A stretch of DNA of 64,000 nt from Actinomycetota bacterium. GTDB taxonomy: Bacteria; Actinomycetota; Actinomycetes; Actinomycetales; Dermatophilaceae. The notes beneath the pieces were generated by a model. The model was not told the origin of the DNA and searched no databases. It saw only the letters and a list, made by a program, of their open reading frames with translations. The stretch spans positions 1 to 64,000 of the forward strand of contig JAIUPO010000014.1 in assembly GCA_020160805.1 (NCBI GenBank), given 5' to 3'. Both the position numbers and the translations under genes were made by a program. Shown here piece by piece: positions 55,215-64,000 of the stretch (position 1 is its first letter; every line of letters begins with the position of its first letter).

Positions 55215-56204
55215 TCAACCACCTCCCGTCAGGTGGGCATAGCAGTCGGCCACCCGCTGCCGCCACCACCGGTCGCGATCGGGGGCGGCGGCATACCGGG
55301 CCAGCAGCGCAGGATCGGCGCGGACTCGCTGCACCGGGAGGGTCCCATTGCGCGGGACGAGAGAATCAGGAACGACATCGCCAGCCATCAGAGCAACCGT
55401 GCCGAGCCCGCAGGCCCCGTCCAACTCCGGCAGGGCGGCGGCGAGGGCCACCCCGGCGCTGATGCCGATGGAGGTGTCCAAGGCGGACGAGACGACGGCA
55501 GGCAGGCCACACTCCTGGACGATCCGCAGTGCGGCGGCGACGCCTCCGAGTGGTGCCACCTTGACGACGACGACATCCGCTGCTTCGTCACGCGCCACGC
55601 GCAGCGGATCCTCGGCCCGTCGGATCGACTCGTCCGCCGCGACCCGCACATCCACCCCCGCCCGGGCCAAAGCGACCCGCAGGCGGGCCAGGTCCGCAAC
55701 CTCGGCGCACGGTTGCTCGGCATAGTCCAGGTCGTAGACCGCCAACCGTGCCAACGCCTGCCGTGCCTGGTCAAGATCCCAGGCGCCATTGGCATCCACG
55801 CGAATCCGCCCGCCGGGACCCAGCACATCGCGGACAGCGGCGACGCGCTCGGCATCGTCCGCTAAGGACTGGCCGGCCTGCGCGACCTTGACCTTGGCTG
55901 TCTGACAGCGTGGGAACCGGACGAGTACCTCCGGCACCTGATCGGCCGCAACGGCCGGCACGGTTGCGTTGACCTCAACCTCCGATCGCACCGGAGCCGG
56001 CCAGTGGCCGTTCGCCGCCTCCAAAGCCGCTGCGAGCCAGCGAGCCGCTTCGGCGGGATGGTACTCGGTGAACGCGCCGAACTCGCCCCATCCGCTCGGT
56101 CCCTCGATCAGCGCGACCTCGCGTGTGGTCACGCCCCGGAAGGGCACGCGCATCGCAATGGCGACGACATGGCATCGCCCCAGCAGCTCCTCGAGGCTGA
56201 TCAT
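55215..56204 (-). CDS. menC: o-Succinylbenzoate synthase
   Basis: 329 residues. Enolase-superfamily enzyme that dehydrates SHCHC to o-succinylbenzoate in menaquinone synthesis. The N-terminal capping domain (MRVPFRGVTTREVALIEGPSGWGEFGAF) is followed by the barrel: TAKVKVA (catalytic Lys), RVDANGAWD (metal Asp), LDYAEQPC (metal Glu), RVAADESIR (metal Asp) and VVVKVAPLGGV (second Lys). These fit the actinobacterial MenC class rather than general dipeptide epimerases. Start ATG 56204 overlaps the upstream stop by 4 bp, so it is the last gene of a three-gene leftward operon. Confidence 0.9.
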   Translation of the reverse strand: MISLEELLGRCHVVAIAMRVPFRGVTTREVALIEGPSGWGEFGAFTEYHPAEAARWLAAALEAANGHWPAPVRSEVEVNATVPAVAADQVPEVLVRFPRCQTAKVKVAQAGQSLADDAERVAAVRDVLGPGGRIRVDANGAWDLDQARQALARLAVYDLDYAEQPCAEVADLARLRVALARAGVDVRVAADESIRRAEDPLRVARDEAADVVVVKVAPLGGVAAALRIVQECGLPAVVSSALDTSIGISAGVALAAALPELDGACGLGTVALMAGDVVPDSLVPRNGTLPVQRVRADPALLARYAAAPDRDRWWRQRVADCYAHLTGGG

Positions 56205-57253
56205 GTCTGGCGCTCCGGTGCGGCATCGGCGGCCCCGGCGGGACGGCCGCGTCGACGCAGTTCAGCTTCGGCCCGCGCCAAACCACCGTGCTCCAGCGCT
56301 GCCACCCGTGACTCGCCGGACCAGACCAGGCGACCGCTGCGTCGGACGGTGACGGCTAGCGCTGCGCCGAGATGCTCGATCGCACCCGCGGTATTGCGGC
56401 GTTCGCGGGGTAAGGGGACAGGAAGCACGTGCGCATCCGCCAGGGGAGCGGCAGCATCGACATCGATCTGCCAGCCGAAGCCGCGCCCACGCAGACGCCA
56501 GCTCGTGTCATCGACCGTGGCCTGCACCGGCGAGACGACCGGGTCGCCGAGCCGCACCACCGTGCCGTCCGGCAGGCGCACGACGAGCGCGGTGACCGTG
56601 GTCCGAAGCGGACCCGCGTGCACGAGACCGCCGGCAAAGGCCACGCACGCCTCGGGTTCGGCGAAGCCATGCGCCTGTCCCCACCACCAGGCATCTGGGA
56701 ATCCGCCTTTGCCCCAGTTCTTTTCGCCATAAACGTGTACGCCGTCCAGTCGCCACTCGTCCCCGCTGACGCGCAATATGCCGTCGGCGCGGCCGCCGAG
56801 CAGCCACGGGTGCCAGTACTGATTCAGGCCCGGCATGGCCTGAAAGATGCTCGATCCGCCCAAGCTGCGGCGCGGCCACGGCCGCAGGTCCCGGAGGTGG
56901 ATGTCGGCGTGCACGCCTACGCCGTCGGGTCCGGTCCAATCCGCCCGCACTCGCCTCGCCGAGCCGTCGAAAGCATCGCCGGCTCGGGCCCCCAATTCGT
57001 CTGGATCGGCATACCCCTGCGGCTGCGCGATCGTCGAGATCGCGCCGCTCGGCCACATCGCCGCACCCAGCGTGGCCCAGCGGGGGCCACCGTCGGCGGC
57101 GTCATTGATGCCGGCGAGCAGGATGGCGGTCCGCCTCGAGGCGGGATCGGTGAACCGCCAGAAATAGCCTTCCATCGCCAGCCCATGCGCCCGCAGGGGA
57201 TCGCCGAAGGGCAGGTCGGCGCCGCTGGCGCGGTAGCGAGTCATTAGGCTCAT
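56201..57253 (-). CDS. Tocopherol cyclase-like family protein
   Basis: 350 residues from ATG 57253. A largely beta-strand protein with lipocalin-like double-module pattern: MEGYFWRFTDPASRRTAILLAGIND near the N-terminus, then QYWHPWLLGGRADGILRV, VYGEKNWGKGGFPDAWWWGQAHGF and ACVAFAGGLVHAGP. This W-x-W-G-x-x-H-x-F pattern and overall length resemble the tocopherol cyclase family; bacterial members act on unidentified lipids or quinones. It lies between a TrmH gene and menC with ATGA overlaps at both ends. Context with menC hints at quinone metabolism, but that is inference. Confidence 0.7.
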   Translation of the reverse strand: MSLMTRYRASGADLPFGDPLRAHGLAMEGYFWRFTDPASRRTAILLAGINDAADGGPRWATLGAAMWPSGAISTIAQPQGYADPDELGARAGDAFDGSARRVRADWTGPDGVGVHADIHLRDLRPWPRRSLGGSSIFQAMPGLNQYWHPWLLGGRADGILRVSGDEWRLDGVHVYGEKNWGKGGFPDAWWWGQAHGFAEPEACVAFAGGLVHAGPLRTTVTALVVRLPDGTVVRLGDPVVSPVQATVDDTSWRLRGRGFGWQIDVDAAAPLADAHVLPVPLPRERRNTAGAIEHLGAALAVTVRRSGRLVWSGESRVAALEHGGLARAEAELRRRGRPAGAADAAPERQT

Positions 57254-57933
57254 CCGCGCCACGCCTCGGTGAAGTCGGCGTGGGCACGCACCCACGCATG
57301 CATCGCCACGGCCCCGGCGACCGAGGCGTTGATCGAGCGCGTCGAGCCGAACTGCGCGATCGAGAAGGTCGCGGTGCAGGCATCCCGGGCCGCGGGCGAC
57401 AACCCCGGGCCTTCCTGTCCCAGCAAGAAACAGACCGACCGGGGCAACTCCGCCGACTCCAGATGCAGCGATCCGGGCAGATTGTCGACCCCCCACAGCG
57501 CGACGCCCTGCTCATCGAGATACGCCGCGAGCGCGGTGGCGTCGGGGTGGTAGCGCACGTGCTGATAACGATCGGTGACCATCGCCCCCCGCCGGTTCCA
57601 GCGCCGGTTCCCGACGATATGCACCTCCTTGGCGAGGAAGGCATTGGCGGTGCGCACGATTGTGCCGATATTGAAGTCGTGCTGCCAGTTCTCGATCGCG
57701 ACATGGAAGTCGTGCCGCCGGGTGTCGAGATCGGCAACGATCGCCGCCATCGACCAGTACCGATAGCGGTCGACGACATTGCGGCGGTCGCCCTCGCGCA
57801 GCAGCTCCTCGTCATAGACCTCGCTGCCCGGCCCGACCGGCCAGGGGCCGGCCCAAGGCCCCACGCCGACCTCCTGGGGGCCATGCGGCATGGGGTCGTA
57901 GGGCGCCCGTGCCAGCTCGGTGTCCGATTCCAT
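57250..57933 (-). CDS. TrmH/SpoU-family RNA 2'-O-methyltransferase
   Basis: 227 residues from ATG 57933 (GTG 57939 in frame just before). The SPOUT knot is shown by FNIGTIVRTANAFLAKEVHIVG, SVCFLLGQEGPGLSPAARDAC and FGSTRSINASVAGAVAMHAWVR, the three classical TrmH motifs (N-x-G, G-x-E-x-x-G, S-x-N-x-S). The substrate, tRNA or rRNA, cannot be told. A polar N-terminal 60 residues rich in Pro/Gly precedes the fold. Divergent from uvrB with 117 bp between; its stop overlaps the cyclase-like start (ATGA). Confidence 0.9.
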   Translation of the reverse strand: MESDTELARAPYDPMPHGPQEVGVGPWAGPWPVGPGSEVYDEELLREGDRRNVVDRYRYWSMAAIVADLDTRRHDFHVAIENWQHDFNIGTIVRTANAFLAKEVHIVGNRRWNRRGAMVTDRYQHVRYHPDATALAAYLDEQGVALWGVDNLPGSLHLESAELPRSVCFLLGQEGPGLSPAARDACTATFSIAQFGSTRSINASVAGAVAMHAWVRAHADFTEAWRG

Positions 57934-58050
57934 TCGCACACCGTATGTCGCCGCTCCGACAGCCCCGCCCACCAGGGCCGATAGCGCCGCATCACCGGCG
58001 CTGGATCGTTCGGCAAGGGGGCTGTCAGTCCGCACGTTTACGGTTGTCTT

Positions 58051-60159
58051 ATGCGTCCGACGACCGAACTCAAGCGCCGCGTGGCGCCCTTCGAGGTGAT
58101 CTCCGATTTCGCCCCGAGCGGGGACCAGCCGCAGGCCATCACCGACCTCGCCCGCCGCGTGACGGCGGGGGAGCAGAATGTCGTGCTTCTGGGAGCGACT
58201 GGCACTGGCAAGTCCGCGACGACGGCCTGGCTGATCGAGCAGGTGCAGCGGCCGACGCTGGTGATGGCCCCTAATAAGACGCTCGCCGCCCAGCTCGCCA
58301 ACGAGTTCCGCGAGCTGCTGCCCAATAACGCCGTCGAGTATTTCGTCTCCTACTACGACTACTACCAGCCCGAGGCCTATGTCCCGCAGACAGACACCTA
58401 TATCGAGAAGGACTCCTCGATCAATGACGAGGTCGAGCGGCTGCGCCACAGCGCCACCAACTCACTGCTCACCCGCCGCGATGTCGTCGTTGTCGCGTCC
58501 GTCAGCTGCATCTACGGCCTCGGCACCCCGCAGGAGTATGTCGATCGCATGGTTCCGCTGCGGGTCGGGGACTCGATGGACCGCGATGCGTTGCTGCTGA
58601 AGTTCGTCCAGATGCAGTACACCCGCAACGATCTGTCGTTCACCCGCGGCACGTTCCGGGTGCGCGGCGACACCGTCGAGATCATCCCGGTCTACGAAGA
58701 GCTGGCCGTCCGCATCGAGTTCTTCGGCGACGAGATCGAGCGCATCTACACCCTGCACCCGGTCTCTGGCGAGATCGTGCGCGAGGAGCAAGAGATGTAT
58801 GTCTTCCCCGCCACGCACTATGTCGCGGGCCCGGAGCGGATGGAGCGCGCGATCACCGGGATCGAGAAGGAACTCGCGGACCAGTTGGCGACGTTCGAGA
58901 AGCAGGGCAAGCTCCTCGAGGCCCAACGGCTGCGGATGCGCACGACCTATGACATCGAGATGATGCGCCAGATCGGCAGTTGCAGCGGCATCGAGAACTA
59001 TTCGATGCACATCGACGGTCGCCAGCGGGGCAGCGCCCCCAACTGCCTGCTCGACTATTTCCCCGAAGACTTCCTGCTCGTCATCGACGAATCGCACCAG
59101 ACGGTCCCGCAGATCGGCGCGATGTATGAAGGCGATATGTCGCGCAAGCGCACCCTCGTCGATCACGGATTCCGGCTGCCGAGCGCCATGGACAACCGGC
59201 CGTTGATGTGGGAGGAGTTCCTCGACCGGATCGGCCAGACCGTCTATCTCTCTGCCACGCCCGGCAACTATGAACTCGCCAAGGCCGATGGTGTGGTTGA
59301 GCAGGTCATTCGACCGACCGGCCTGATCGACCCCGAAGTCATCCTCAAACCCACGCGCGGCCAGATCGACGATCTGCTCGAGCAGATCTCACTCCGTGCG
59401 CAGCGTGACGAGCGTGTCCTTGTCACGACCCTGACCAAGAAGATGGCGGAGGACCTGACCGACTACCTCCTGGAGAAGGGCGTTCGCGTCCGCTACCTCC
59501 ACTCCGATATCGACACCCTGCGTCGCGTCGAATTGCTGCGCGAGTTGCGGATGGGTGAGTTCGACGTCCTCGTCGGCATCAACCTGCTCCGCGAGGGCCT
59601 CGACCTGCCCGAGGTGTCACTGGTGTCCATCCTGGACGCCGACAAGGAAGGCTTCCTGCGCTCCGCCCGCTCCCTCATCCAGACCATCGGGCGCGCCGCC
59701 CGCAATGTCTCGGGCCAGGTGCACATGTATGCCGATCAGCTCACCCCCTCAATGCAGGAAGCGATCGAGGAAACCAACCGGCGCCGCGAGAAGCAGCAGG
59801 CCTACAACCTCGAGCACGGCATCGACCCACAGCCGCTGCGCAAGAAGATCGCCGATATCACCGACATGCTCGGCCGCGAGGATGCCGACACCGAGACCCT
59901 CATGGGCTCTGGGCGATCCCAGACTCGGGGCACGCGTGGCGCGGGACGAGGTGGCCGGGGCGCGATGATGGCCGACACCGGCCAGGTCGCCACGATCAAG
60001 GGGCTGCCCGCTTCCGATCTAGCCAATCTCATCCAGGAACTCACCGAGCAGATGCACACGGCTGCGGCCGAGTTGAAGTTCGAGGTGGCCGCCCGGTTGC
60101 GTGATGAGGTCAAGGACCTGAAGAAGGAGTTGCGCCAGATGTCGGAGGCCACCCGGTGA
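58051..60159 (+). CDS. uvrB: Excinuclease ABC subunit B
   Basis: 702 residues. Damage-verifying helicase-like subunit of nucleotide excision repair. The Walker A GATGTGKS lies at 48-55. The beta-hairpin that probes damage is [15 protein letters not shown]. Motif II is [29 protein letters not shown] and the motif V/VI region ([17 protein letters not shown]) follow; the C-terminus carries a UVR motif that contacts UvrC. A Gly/Arg-rich insert ([17 protein letters not shown]) near 625-642 separates the helicase core and the UVR motif. A LexA box is not obvious upstream. Short gap to the YjbR gene. Confidence 0.98.
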   Translation: MRPTTELKRRVAPFEVISDFAPSGDQPQAITDLARRVTAGEQNVVLLGATGTGKSATTAWLIEQVQRPTLVMAPNKTLAAQLANEFRELLPNNAVEYFVSYYDYYQPEAYVPQTDTYIEKDSSINDEVERLRHSATNSLLTRRDVVVVASVSCIYGLGTPQEYVDRMVPLRVGDSMDRDALLLKFVQMQYTRNDLSFTRGTFRVRGDTVEIIPVYEELAVRIEFFGDEIERIYTLHPVSGEIVREEQEMYVFPATHYVAGPERMERAITGIEKELADQLATFEKQGKLLEAQRLRMRTTYDIEMMRQIGSCSGIENYSMHIDGRQRGSAPNCLLDYFPEDFLLVIDESHQTVPQIGAMYEGDMSRKRTLVDHGFRLPSAMDNRPLMWEEFLDRIGQTVYLSATPGNYELAKADGVVEQVIRPTGLIDPEVILKPTRGQIDDLLEQISLRAQRDERVLVTTLTKKMAEDLTDYLLEKGVRVRYLHSDIDTLRRVELLRELRMGEFDVLVGINLLREGLDLPEVSLVSILDADKEGFLRSARSLIQTIGRAARNVSGQVHMYADQLTPSMQEAIEETNRRREKQQAYNLEHGIDPQPLRKKIADITDMLGREDADTETLMGSGRSQTRGTRGAGRGGRGAMMADTGQVATIKGLPASDLANLIQELTEQMHTAAAELKFEVAARLRDEVKDLKKELRQMSEATR

Positions 60160-60184
60160 GCGCCGCCCTGGCAGACTCGCGGCC

Positions 60185-60532
60185 ATGACGCCCGGGGAGA
60201 TCCGCGACTACGCCCTGGCCAAGCCCGGCGCCTATCCCGACGAGCCCTGGGAAGGCGACCTGGTGGCCAAGGTCGTCGAGAAGATCTTCGTCTTCGGCCT
60301 TGGCGGCAACAGCATCGGCGTGAAGTGCGCGGCGAACCGCGCCGAAGCCGACGAGTGGCTCGCGCGCTACCCGGATGACGCCTCCGTCATGCCCTACATC
60401 GGCCGGAACGGCTGGAACACCTTGGCGGTAGGCGGTGTCATCCCCGACGAGGAGATCCTCGAGGCCATCGACACGTCATACGACCTGATCATCAGCAAAC
60501 TGCCGAAATCCAAGCGCCAGAGCGCCGGCTGA
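60185..60532 (+). CDS. MmcQ/YjbR-family protein
   Basis: 115 residues. Features of the YjbR double-psi-like fold: an opening RDYALAKPGAYPDEPWEGDLVAKV, IFVFGLGGNSIGVKCAANRAEADEWLARY and MPYIGRNGWNTLAVGG, ending VPDEEILEAIDTSYDLIISKLPK-like (here IPDEEILEAIDTSYDLIISKL). Members are called DNA-binding from structure, but cellular role is not known. Begins 25 bp after uvrB, so co-transcription is likely; convergent with the deacetylase gene. A short GAGGCG/CGCCTC stem lies in between. Confidence 0.9.
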   Translation: MTPGEIRDYALAKPGAYPDEPWEGDLVAKVVEKIFVFGLGGNSIGVKCAANRAEADEWLARYPDDASVMPYIGRNGWNTLAVGGVIPDEEILEAIDTSYDLIISKLPKSKRQSAG

Positions 60533-60553
60533 GGCGCTCCCGACTCGTCCGCC

Positions 60554-62293
60554 TCACCCGTTGAGCAGGTCTGAGATCGTCGTGAAGGTCAGCCCGCGCG
60601 CCCGAAGCGTCGGGACGATCGTCCTCAGCGCTTCGCCGGTGTGATAGCCCCCGAGGTGGGCCAGCACGATGCTCCCGCTCGGCGGGGTCGGCGAGGTGAC
60701 GGCGTCGATGATGTCCTGCGTGGTCGTCGCGGGATCCCAGTCGAGCGTGTCGCGGCTCCACATCATGGTCTTCGGATAGCCGACGCTTGCCGCCAGGCCT
60801 CTCACGCGTGAGTCGTGCGAGCCGAAGGGCGGGCGCCAATAGGGGCGGACCGGCATACCCGACAGCCGCTGCAGCACCGTCTCCGCATCCGATAACTCGG
60901 AGCGCACGAAGCTGTCGGTCATGGCCCGCTGACATGGCGCCGCGGTGGGGGAGCCGCCGCCTCCGCGGACCAGGTCGCAGTGGTGGACCGTGTGATTGCC
61001 AACTTCGAAGATCTCCGGATGCGCCGCGATCAGGGCCATGACCACCCGACCCTCGTCGGTGTCGGCCATGATGGAGGTGGGGAAGAAGGTTGTGCAGACC
61101 TGGTTGTCGATGAGGAAGCGCACGATATCGTCGGCCCCCTCCAGCCGGCCGCCCATGTCGAGGGTGAACGCCAGCTTCGCTGAGCTCGTGCCGCTGACCT
61201 GCGTGATCACCTCCGGCGAACGGGAAGTCGGCGCCATCCCGGCCCAGCAGGCCCCGAGTTCGCGCTGCACCAGGCGCGGGATGTCGATCGGCACCGAGGT
61301 CGTCCCGCCCAGGAGGTATGCCGTGTCCGGGCTCATCCGACTCAGCTCGCCGGGCGTGCCGGGCGGCAGCGTCGCTTCGCGCGAGAGCAGAATCGGTCCG
61401 CGCGTGCGCACCGCCGCCGCGCTACCCGCGAGCGCATCCGGGAAGTTGCCCCCGGTCGCGACCATCAGGGCGGGGCGGTCCGCGCCGAAGATGCGAGCCG
61501 AGATGGCGAGGGCGGTCTGGTAGCGGTCAGCACCCCATACGCGCTCCACGGGGGCGATGCGGCGCAGGGCTATCTCGGCGGCGGGCGCCACCGACGCGGG
61601 ACCGCCCAGGAGCAGAATCCGCTCCGGCGCGAGCCGGCGCAGCTCTGCCTCGGTCGCGGCGGGGACCGTGTCCGGCTCGGTGAGCAACATGGGGGAGCCC
61701 TCGACGGCGGCTGCCGCCCCACCGGTGAGTCCGTCCGGCCAGACCCGGCCCGAGGCGACATATGCCGTGCGCACCGGGCCGGGGAAGCCGAGGGCGCTCG
61801 CGCGTGCGGCAACGTCGAATCGGGTGTCCCCGCTGATCCGGCTGGCCCCCTCGTCGGTCCAGCGGTTGCTGAGCTCATACATCACGGCGTCGCTGATCGT
61901 GGCCGGGCCGCCCAGCACCTCAATCTCCGACGGTCGCAGGCGGTCCAGCTCCGAGGCTGTCGCGGCCGGGACGCGATCGCGGGTCACAAAGAGCACGGGC
62001 GCACCCTTGGCCGCGGCATAGGGACCGGCGGCGATGCCATCGGCATACGCCTCGCCGCTCGCGATCACGACGAGCCGCTCGCCTGGGGCGAAGAATTCGC
62101 GACTGATGGCCGCCGCCGCGGCATACCGATCGCTGCCGGCGAGGCGCTCGATCCGGAAGTCCAGCGCGCCCGCTGTTGCTACCGATGGGCTCGGCCCGGT
62201 GTCGGGCAGTGATGTGGCGCCCGAACCCAGCCCAAGCACGACCGCCGCCGCGGCGACCATGCTCAGGGCACTGCGTCCCGCGAATCCGACCAT
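60554..62293 (-). CDS. Cell-wall-binding-repeat polysaccharide deacetylase
   Basis: 579 residues from ATG 62293, with AAGGGAAG upstream. A signal peptide (MVGFAGRSALSMVAAAAVVLG) precedes three cell-wall-binding repeat 2 modules, each opening like RLAGSDRYAAAAAIS and ending like LGGPATIS (about 50-140, 145-235, 240-330). A NodB domain follows (about 365-575). Motif 1 is AFTLDMGG rather than TFDDG, the metal motif NHTVHH is intact, and RPPFGSHD and LAHLGGYHT are present, so it is probably active. Role inferred: deacetylation of a wall polymer while anchored. Longer upstream ORF rejected because the ribosome site and signal peptide fit here. Confidence 0.9.
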   Translation of the reverse strand: MVGFAGRSALSMVAAAAVVLGLGSGATSLPDTGPSPSVATAGALDFRIERLAGSDRYAAAAAISREFFAPGERLVVIASGEAYADGIAAGPYAAAKGAPVLFVTRDRVPAATASELDRLRPSEIEVLGGPATISDAVMYELSNRWTDEGASRISGDTRFDVAARASALGFPGPVRTAYVASGRVWPDGLTGGAAAAVEGSPMLLTEPDTVPAATEAELRRLAPERILLLGGPASVAPAAEIALRRIAPVERVWGADRYQTALAISARIFGADRPALMVATGGNFPDALAGSAAAVRTRGPILLSREATLPPGTPGELSRMSPDTAYLLGGTTSVPIDIPRLVQRELGACWAGMAPTSRSPEVITQVSGTSSAKLAFTLDMGGRLEGADDIVRFLIDNQVCTTFFPTSIMADTDEGRVVMALIAAHPEIFEVGNHTVHHCDLVRGGGGSPTAAPCQRAMTDSFVRSELSDAETVLQRLSGMPVRPYWRPPFGSHDSRVRGLAASVGYPKTMMWSRDTLDWDPATTTQDIIDAVTSPTPPSGSIVLAHLGGYHTGEALRTIVPTLRARGLTFTTISDLLNG

Positions 62294-62440
62294 GACAGCT
62301 TCCCTTCTCCCGATCTGGGTATTCCACGCGCGGCGCCCCCTGGCGGTTGACTCGAACGGCGAGATAGACCCTCGCCCCGATTCTGTCCGAGCGTCCTTTT
62401 CTGCGACACTGGTCCCCGGCACACGGGTGCGCAGCACCCC

Positions 62441-62545
62441 ACGGAGGGAGTATCCCGACACGCCAGCCTCGTCATCACGGCCTACCGGCCCGGGGCGGCG
62501 GCCCGCTCGCGCGGGTGGGAGAGACTTCGGACTGACCTTCTTCAT
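62441..62545 (+). ncRNA. Candidate yybP-ykoY (manganese) riboswitch
   Basis: Upstream of a TerC-family gene. CGGAG (62442-62446) can pair with CTTCG (62525-62529) as P1. GGGAGTATCCC contains the conserved GGAGUA of loop L1; GGGAGAGACTTCGG matches the conserved GA-rich L3 side (GCAAGACC in Bacillus). TCCC can pair with GGGA as the next helix, and CCCGC/GCGGG forms an inner hairpin. TerC, MntP and P-type ATPase genes are classical targets of this Mn2+ sensor. Confidence 0.6.
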
Positions 62546-62550
62546 GTCCG

Positions 62551-62564
62551 AAAGGGGCCCCTTT
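62551..62564 (+). promoter_or_regulatory. Palindrome overlapping ribosome-binding site and start
   Basis: AAAGGGGCCCCTTT covers the Shine-Dalgarno (AAAGGGG) and ends in the first base of the TTG start at 62564. It could sequester the site or, with the following TTTTG, act as a terminator-like stem controlled by the upstream riboswitch. Confidence 0.45.
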
Positions 62565-63580
62565 TGACCCAGGTCTTCGCCGCCGCGAACGCCACCGAGC
62601 TCGACCTGCCGGCGTGGGTGTGGTACCTCACGATTGGCATCGCCGTGGCCGTGCTGGTCTTCGACGTCATCTGGATTGCGCGCAATCCGCACCGGCCGAG
62701 CACCAAGGAACTCGTCGTCGCGCTGAGCGTCTACATCGGCGCGGCCGTGGCCTTCGGGATCGGCCTGTTCATCATGAAGGGCGGCAAACTCGCGGGCGAG
62801 TTCTATGCCGGCTGGCTCACCGAATACAGCCTGAGTGTCGACAACCTCTTCATCTTCCTGCTGATCATGGCGAACTTCGCGGTCCCAGCGCGCTACCAGC
62901 AGTTCGCGTTGATGATCGGCATCATCATCGCCATCATCCTGCGCGGCCTGTTCATCTGGGCGGGCGCCGCAGCGATCAACAACTTCTCGTGGGTGTTCTA
63001 CATTTTCGGCGCCTTCCTCATCTATACCGCGTGGAAGCTCGTCGGTTCGGGTGAGTCGGACGACGATGAGTATGAAGAGAACAAGTTCATGAAGTTCGTC
63101 GAGAAGCGCATCCCGTCGACGAAGGAGTACCACGGCACCTCGCTCTTCGCGAAGGTGGGAGGCAAGCGCCTGGCCACGCCGATGCTCTTCGTCATCCTTG
63201 CGCTCGGCACCACCGATCTGCTCTTCGCCCTCGACTCGATCCCGGCGATCTACGGTCTGACCAAGGAGCCGTATATCGTCCTGGTCGCCAATCTGTTCGC
63301 CCTGATGGGCCTGCGCCAGCTGTACTTCCTGCTCGGCGGCCTTCTGCAGAAACTGGTTTATCTCTCGATCGGCCTGGCCGTCTTGCTGGCCTTCATCGGC
63401 GTCAAGCTGCTGCTGCACGCGCTGCACACCAACGAATTGCCGTTCATCAATGGCGGCGAGCATTTTGAGGTGCCAGAGATCCCGATCGCCGTGTCGCTCG
63501 GCGCGATCGTTGTCATTCTCGGTGTCACGACCATCGCCAGCTTGTGGAAGTCCAAGCGGGACGCCCAGCTGGAGGCGTGA
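62564..63580 (+). CDS. TerC-family membrane protein
   Basis: 338 residues from TTG 62564. Nine or so membrane helices with the family hallmarks EYSLSVDNLFIFLLIM in TM3 (acidic metal-contact residues), VPARYQQFALMIGIIIAIILRGLF, YIFGAFLIYTAWKL and LALGTTDLLFALDSIPAIYGL in the second half (Asp pair). An acidic loop (SGESDDDEYEENKF) separates the two halves. Family members export Mn2+ or metallate exported enzymes; the yybP-ykoY-like leader supports manganese. Followed by a hairpin shared with the EamA gene. Confidence 0.93.
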   Translation: MTQVFAAANATELDLPAWVWYLTIGIAVAVLVFDVIWIARNPHRPSTKELVVALSVYIGAAVAFGIGLFIMKGGKLAGEFYAGWLTEYSLSVDNLFIFLLIMANFAVPARYQQFALMIGIIIAIILRGLFIWAGAAAINNFSWVFYIFGAFLIYTAWKLVGSGESDDDEYEENKFMKFVEKRIPSTKEYHGTSLFAKVGGKRLATPMLFVILALGTTDLLFALDSIPAIYGLTKEPYIVLVANLFALMGLRQLYFLLGGLLQKLVYLSIGLAVLLAFIGVKLLLHALHTNELPFINGGEHFEVPEIPIAVSLGAIVVILGVTTIASLWKSKRDAQLEA

Positions 63581-63604
63581 GTCCCCTCCGCTGATGTGCT
63601 GACT

Positions 63605-63630
63605 GCCCCGGCCACGTCTGTGGTCGGGGC
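63605..63630. terminator. Bidirectional terminator between TerC and EamA genes
   Basis: 11-bp stem, GCCCCGGCCAC (63605-63615) with GTGGTCGGGGC (63620-63630), one G-U pair, loop GTCT. It lies between convergent genes, 24 bp after the terC-like stop. Confidence 0.7.
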
Positions 63631-63646
63631 GGAGGCACCTCTCGCC

Positions 63647-64000
63647 TCAGGTCGCCGCCGCCTCCGCGGGATCCTTCTCCGTGCCCGCGCTCATGATCAG
63701 GACGCTGGCTCCAACCACCAGGGCCATTCCGAGCAGTTGTATGCCGTGCAGCCGCTGCCCGAGGATCACCAAGCCGGCGAGTGCCGCGACGGCCGGCTCG
63801 AGGGAGAGCAGGATCCCAAAGACCGCAGCGCTCATGCGCCGCAGGGCGATCAGTTCGAGGGAGTAGGGCAGCAGGGAGGACAGGATGGCGATCCCCAGGC
63901 CCTTGACCAGCAGGCTCGGGCTCCAGTCGCCGACGGTTATCAGGCCGAAGGGCGACACCACGATGGTCGCGATGAGCATCGCGATCGCGAGGCCGTCGAG
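63647..64000 (-). CDS. EamA-family transporter, C-terminal part (runs off right edge)
   Basis: About 117 residues visible, reading leftward from the window edge with no start. Helices LDGLAIAMLIATIVVSPFG, GLGIAILSSLLPYSLELIAL, AAVFGILLSLEPAVAALAGLVILGQ and LLGMALVVGASVLIMS, separated by RRM and QRLHGIQ, match the last four helices of a ten-helix EamA/RhtA-like drug/metabolite exporter (SLLPYSLE..AL.R.....FGIL.SLEPAVAAL.G is RhtA-type). Substrate may be amino acids or related compounds. The C-terminal tail is short and charged. Confidence 0.85.
   Translation of the reverse strand, partial: LDGLAIAMLIATIVVSPFGLITVGDWSPSLLVKGLGIAILSSLLPYSLELIALRRMSAAVFGILLSLEPAVAALAGLVILGQRLHGIQLLGMALVVGASVLIMSAGTEKDPAEAAAT

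Noticed and set aside
60554..63463. Extended 969-codon frame joining the deacetylase with sequence opposite TerC
   Set aside because: The added N-terminal part is acidic and antisense to TerC; a signal peptide and ribosome site start at 62293.

Overview
The window is high-GC, densely coding DNA from an actinobacterium. Gene content and order point to the Micrococcales, and the Dermatophilaceae/Intrasporangiaceae are the likeliest group. This is inferred from the trp-his block carrying the Trp-associated membrane protein and an HGxxPAAW-type protein, PdtaR-type ANTAR regulator, polyphosphate glucokinase, and frequent GTG/TTG starts with 4-bp ATGA/GTGA overlaps. No 16S gene is present to confirm it. 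No insertion sequence, prophage or CRISPR array was seen.

Layout. (1) 1-0.6 kb: left-edge DUF222/13E12-type gene. (2) 0.96-15.4 kb: one long forward block, hisI-trpE-(Trp-associated membrane protein)-(HGxxPAAW-like protein)-trpC-trpB-trpA-VKOR-DsbA-lgt-gltB-gltD, covering histidine and tryptophan synthesis, disulfide formation, lipoprotein maturation and ammonia assimilation. trpD and trpG are absent. (3) 15.4-22.1 kb: a frameshifted beta-propeller remnant, pyk, tRNA-Leu(CAA), a PdtaR-like regulator, a GNAT, a hotdog thioesterase and polA. (4) 22.2-51.4 kb: an accessory region. It starts with three leftward secreted proteins and a peptidase E. A surface-glycan cluster follows: a flippase, four membrane or methyltransferase genes, two AftD/DUF3367-type giant membrane transferases, a related third membrane protein, a GT2, a GT4, two acyltransferases (one frameshifted), a DUF2613-like micro-protein, a DUF3068 protein and a UDP-glucuronate decarboxylase-like SDR. 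It ends with a divergent ppgK/sugar-porter pair and a methyltransferase. (5) 51.5-64 kb: rpsA, a paralogue of one secreted protein, coaE, a leftward menC operon, uvrB, a YjbR protein, a cell-wall-binding polysaccharide deacetylase, a TerC-family gene behind a probable Mn2+ (yybP-ykoY) riboswitch, and an EamA transporter running off the right edge.

The order hisI-trpE-trpC-trpB-trpA-lgt-pyk-pdtaR-polA-rpsA-coaE-uvrB is an old actinobacterial backbone, also seen in Mycobacterium tuberculosis. Here polA and rpsA are separated by about 29 kb of envelope genes, so the glycan cluster looks like an insertion into that backbone.

The most unusual non-coding signals are four compound inverted repeats at gene 3' ends, in three unrelated sequence families that share a 19-bp repeat phase; a 14-bp tandem array placing stop codons on both strands between convergent genes; and strong over-representation of the word GTATGCC/GGCATAC. 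The most unusual proteins are two secreted polysaccharide-deacetylase-like paralogues in which the metal-binding histidines appear to be replaced.
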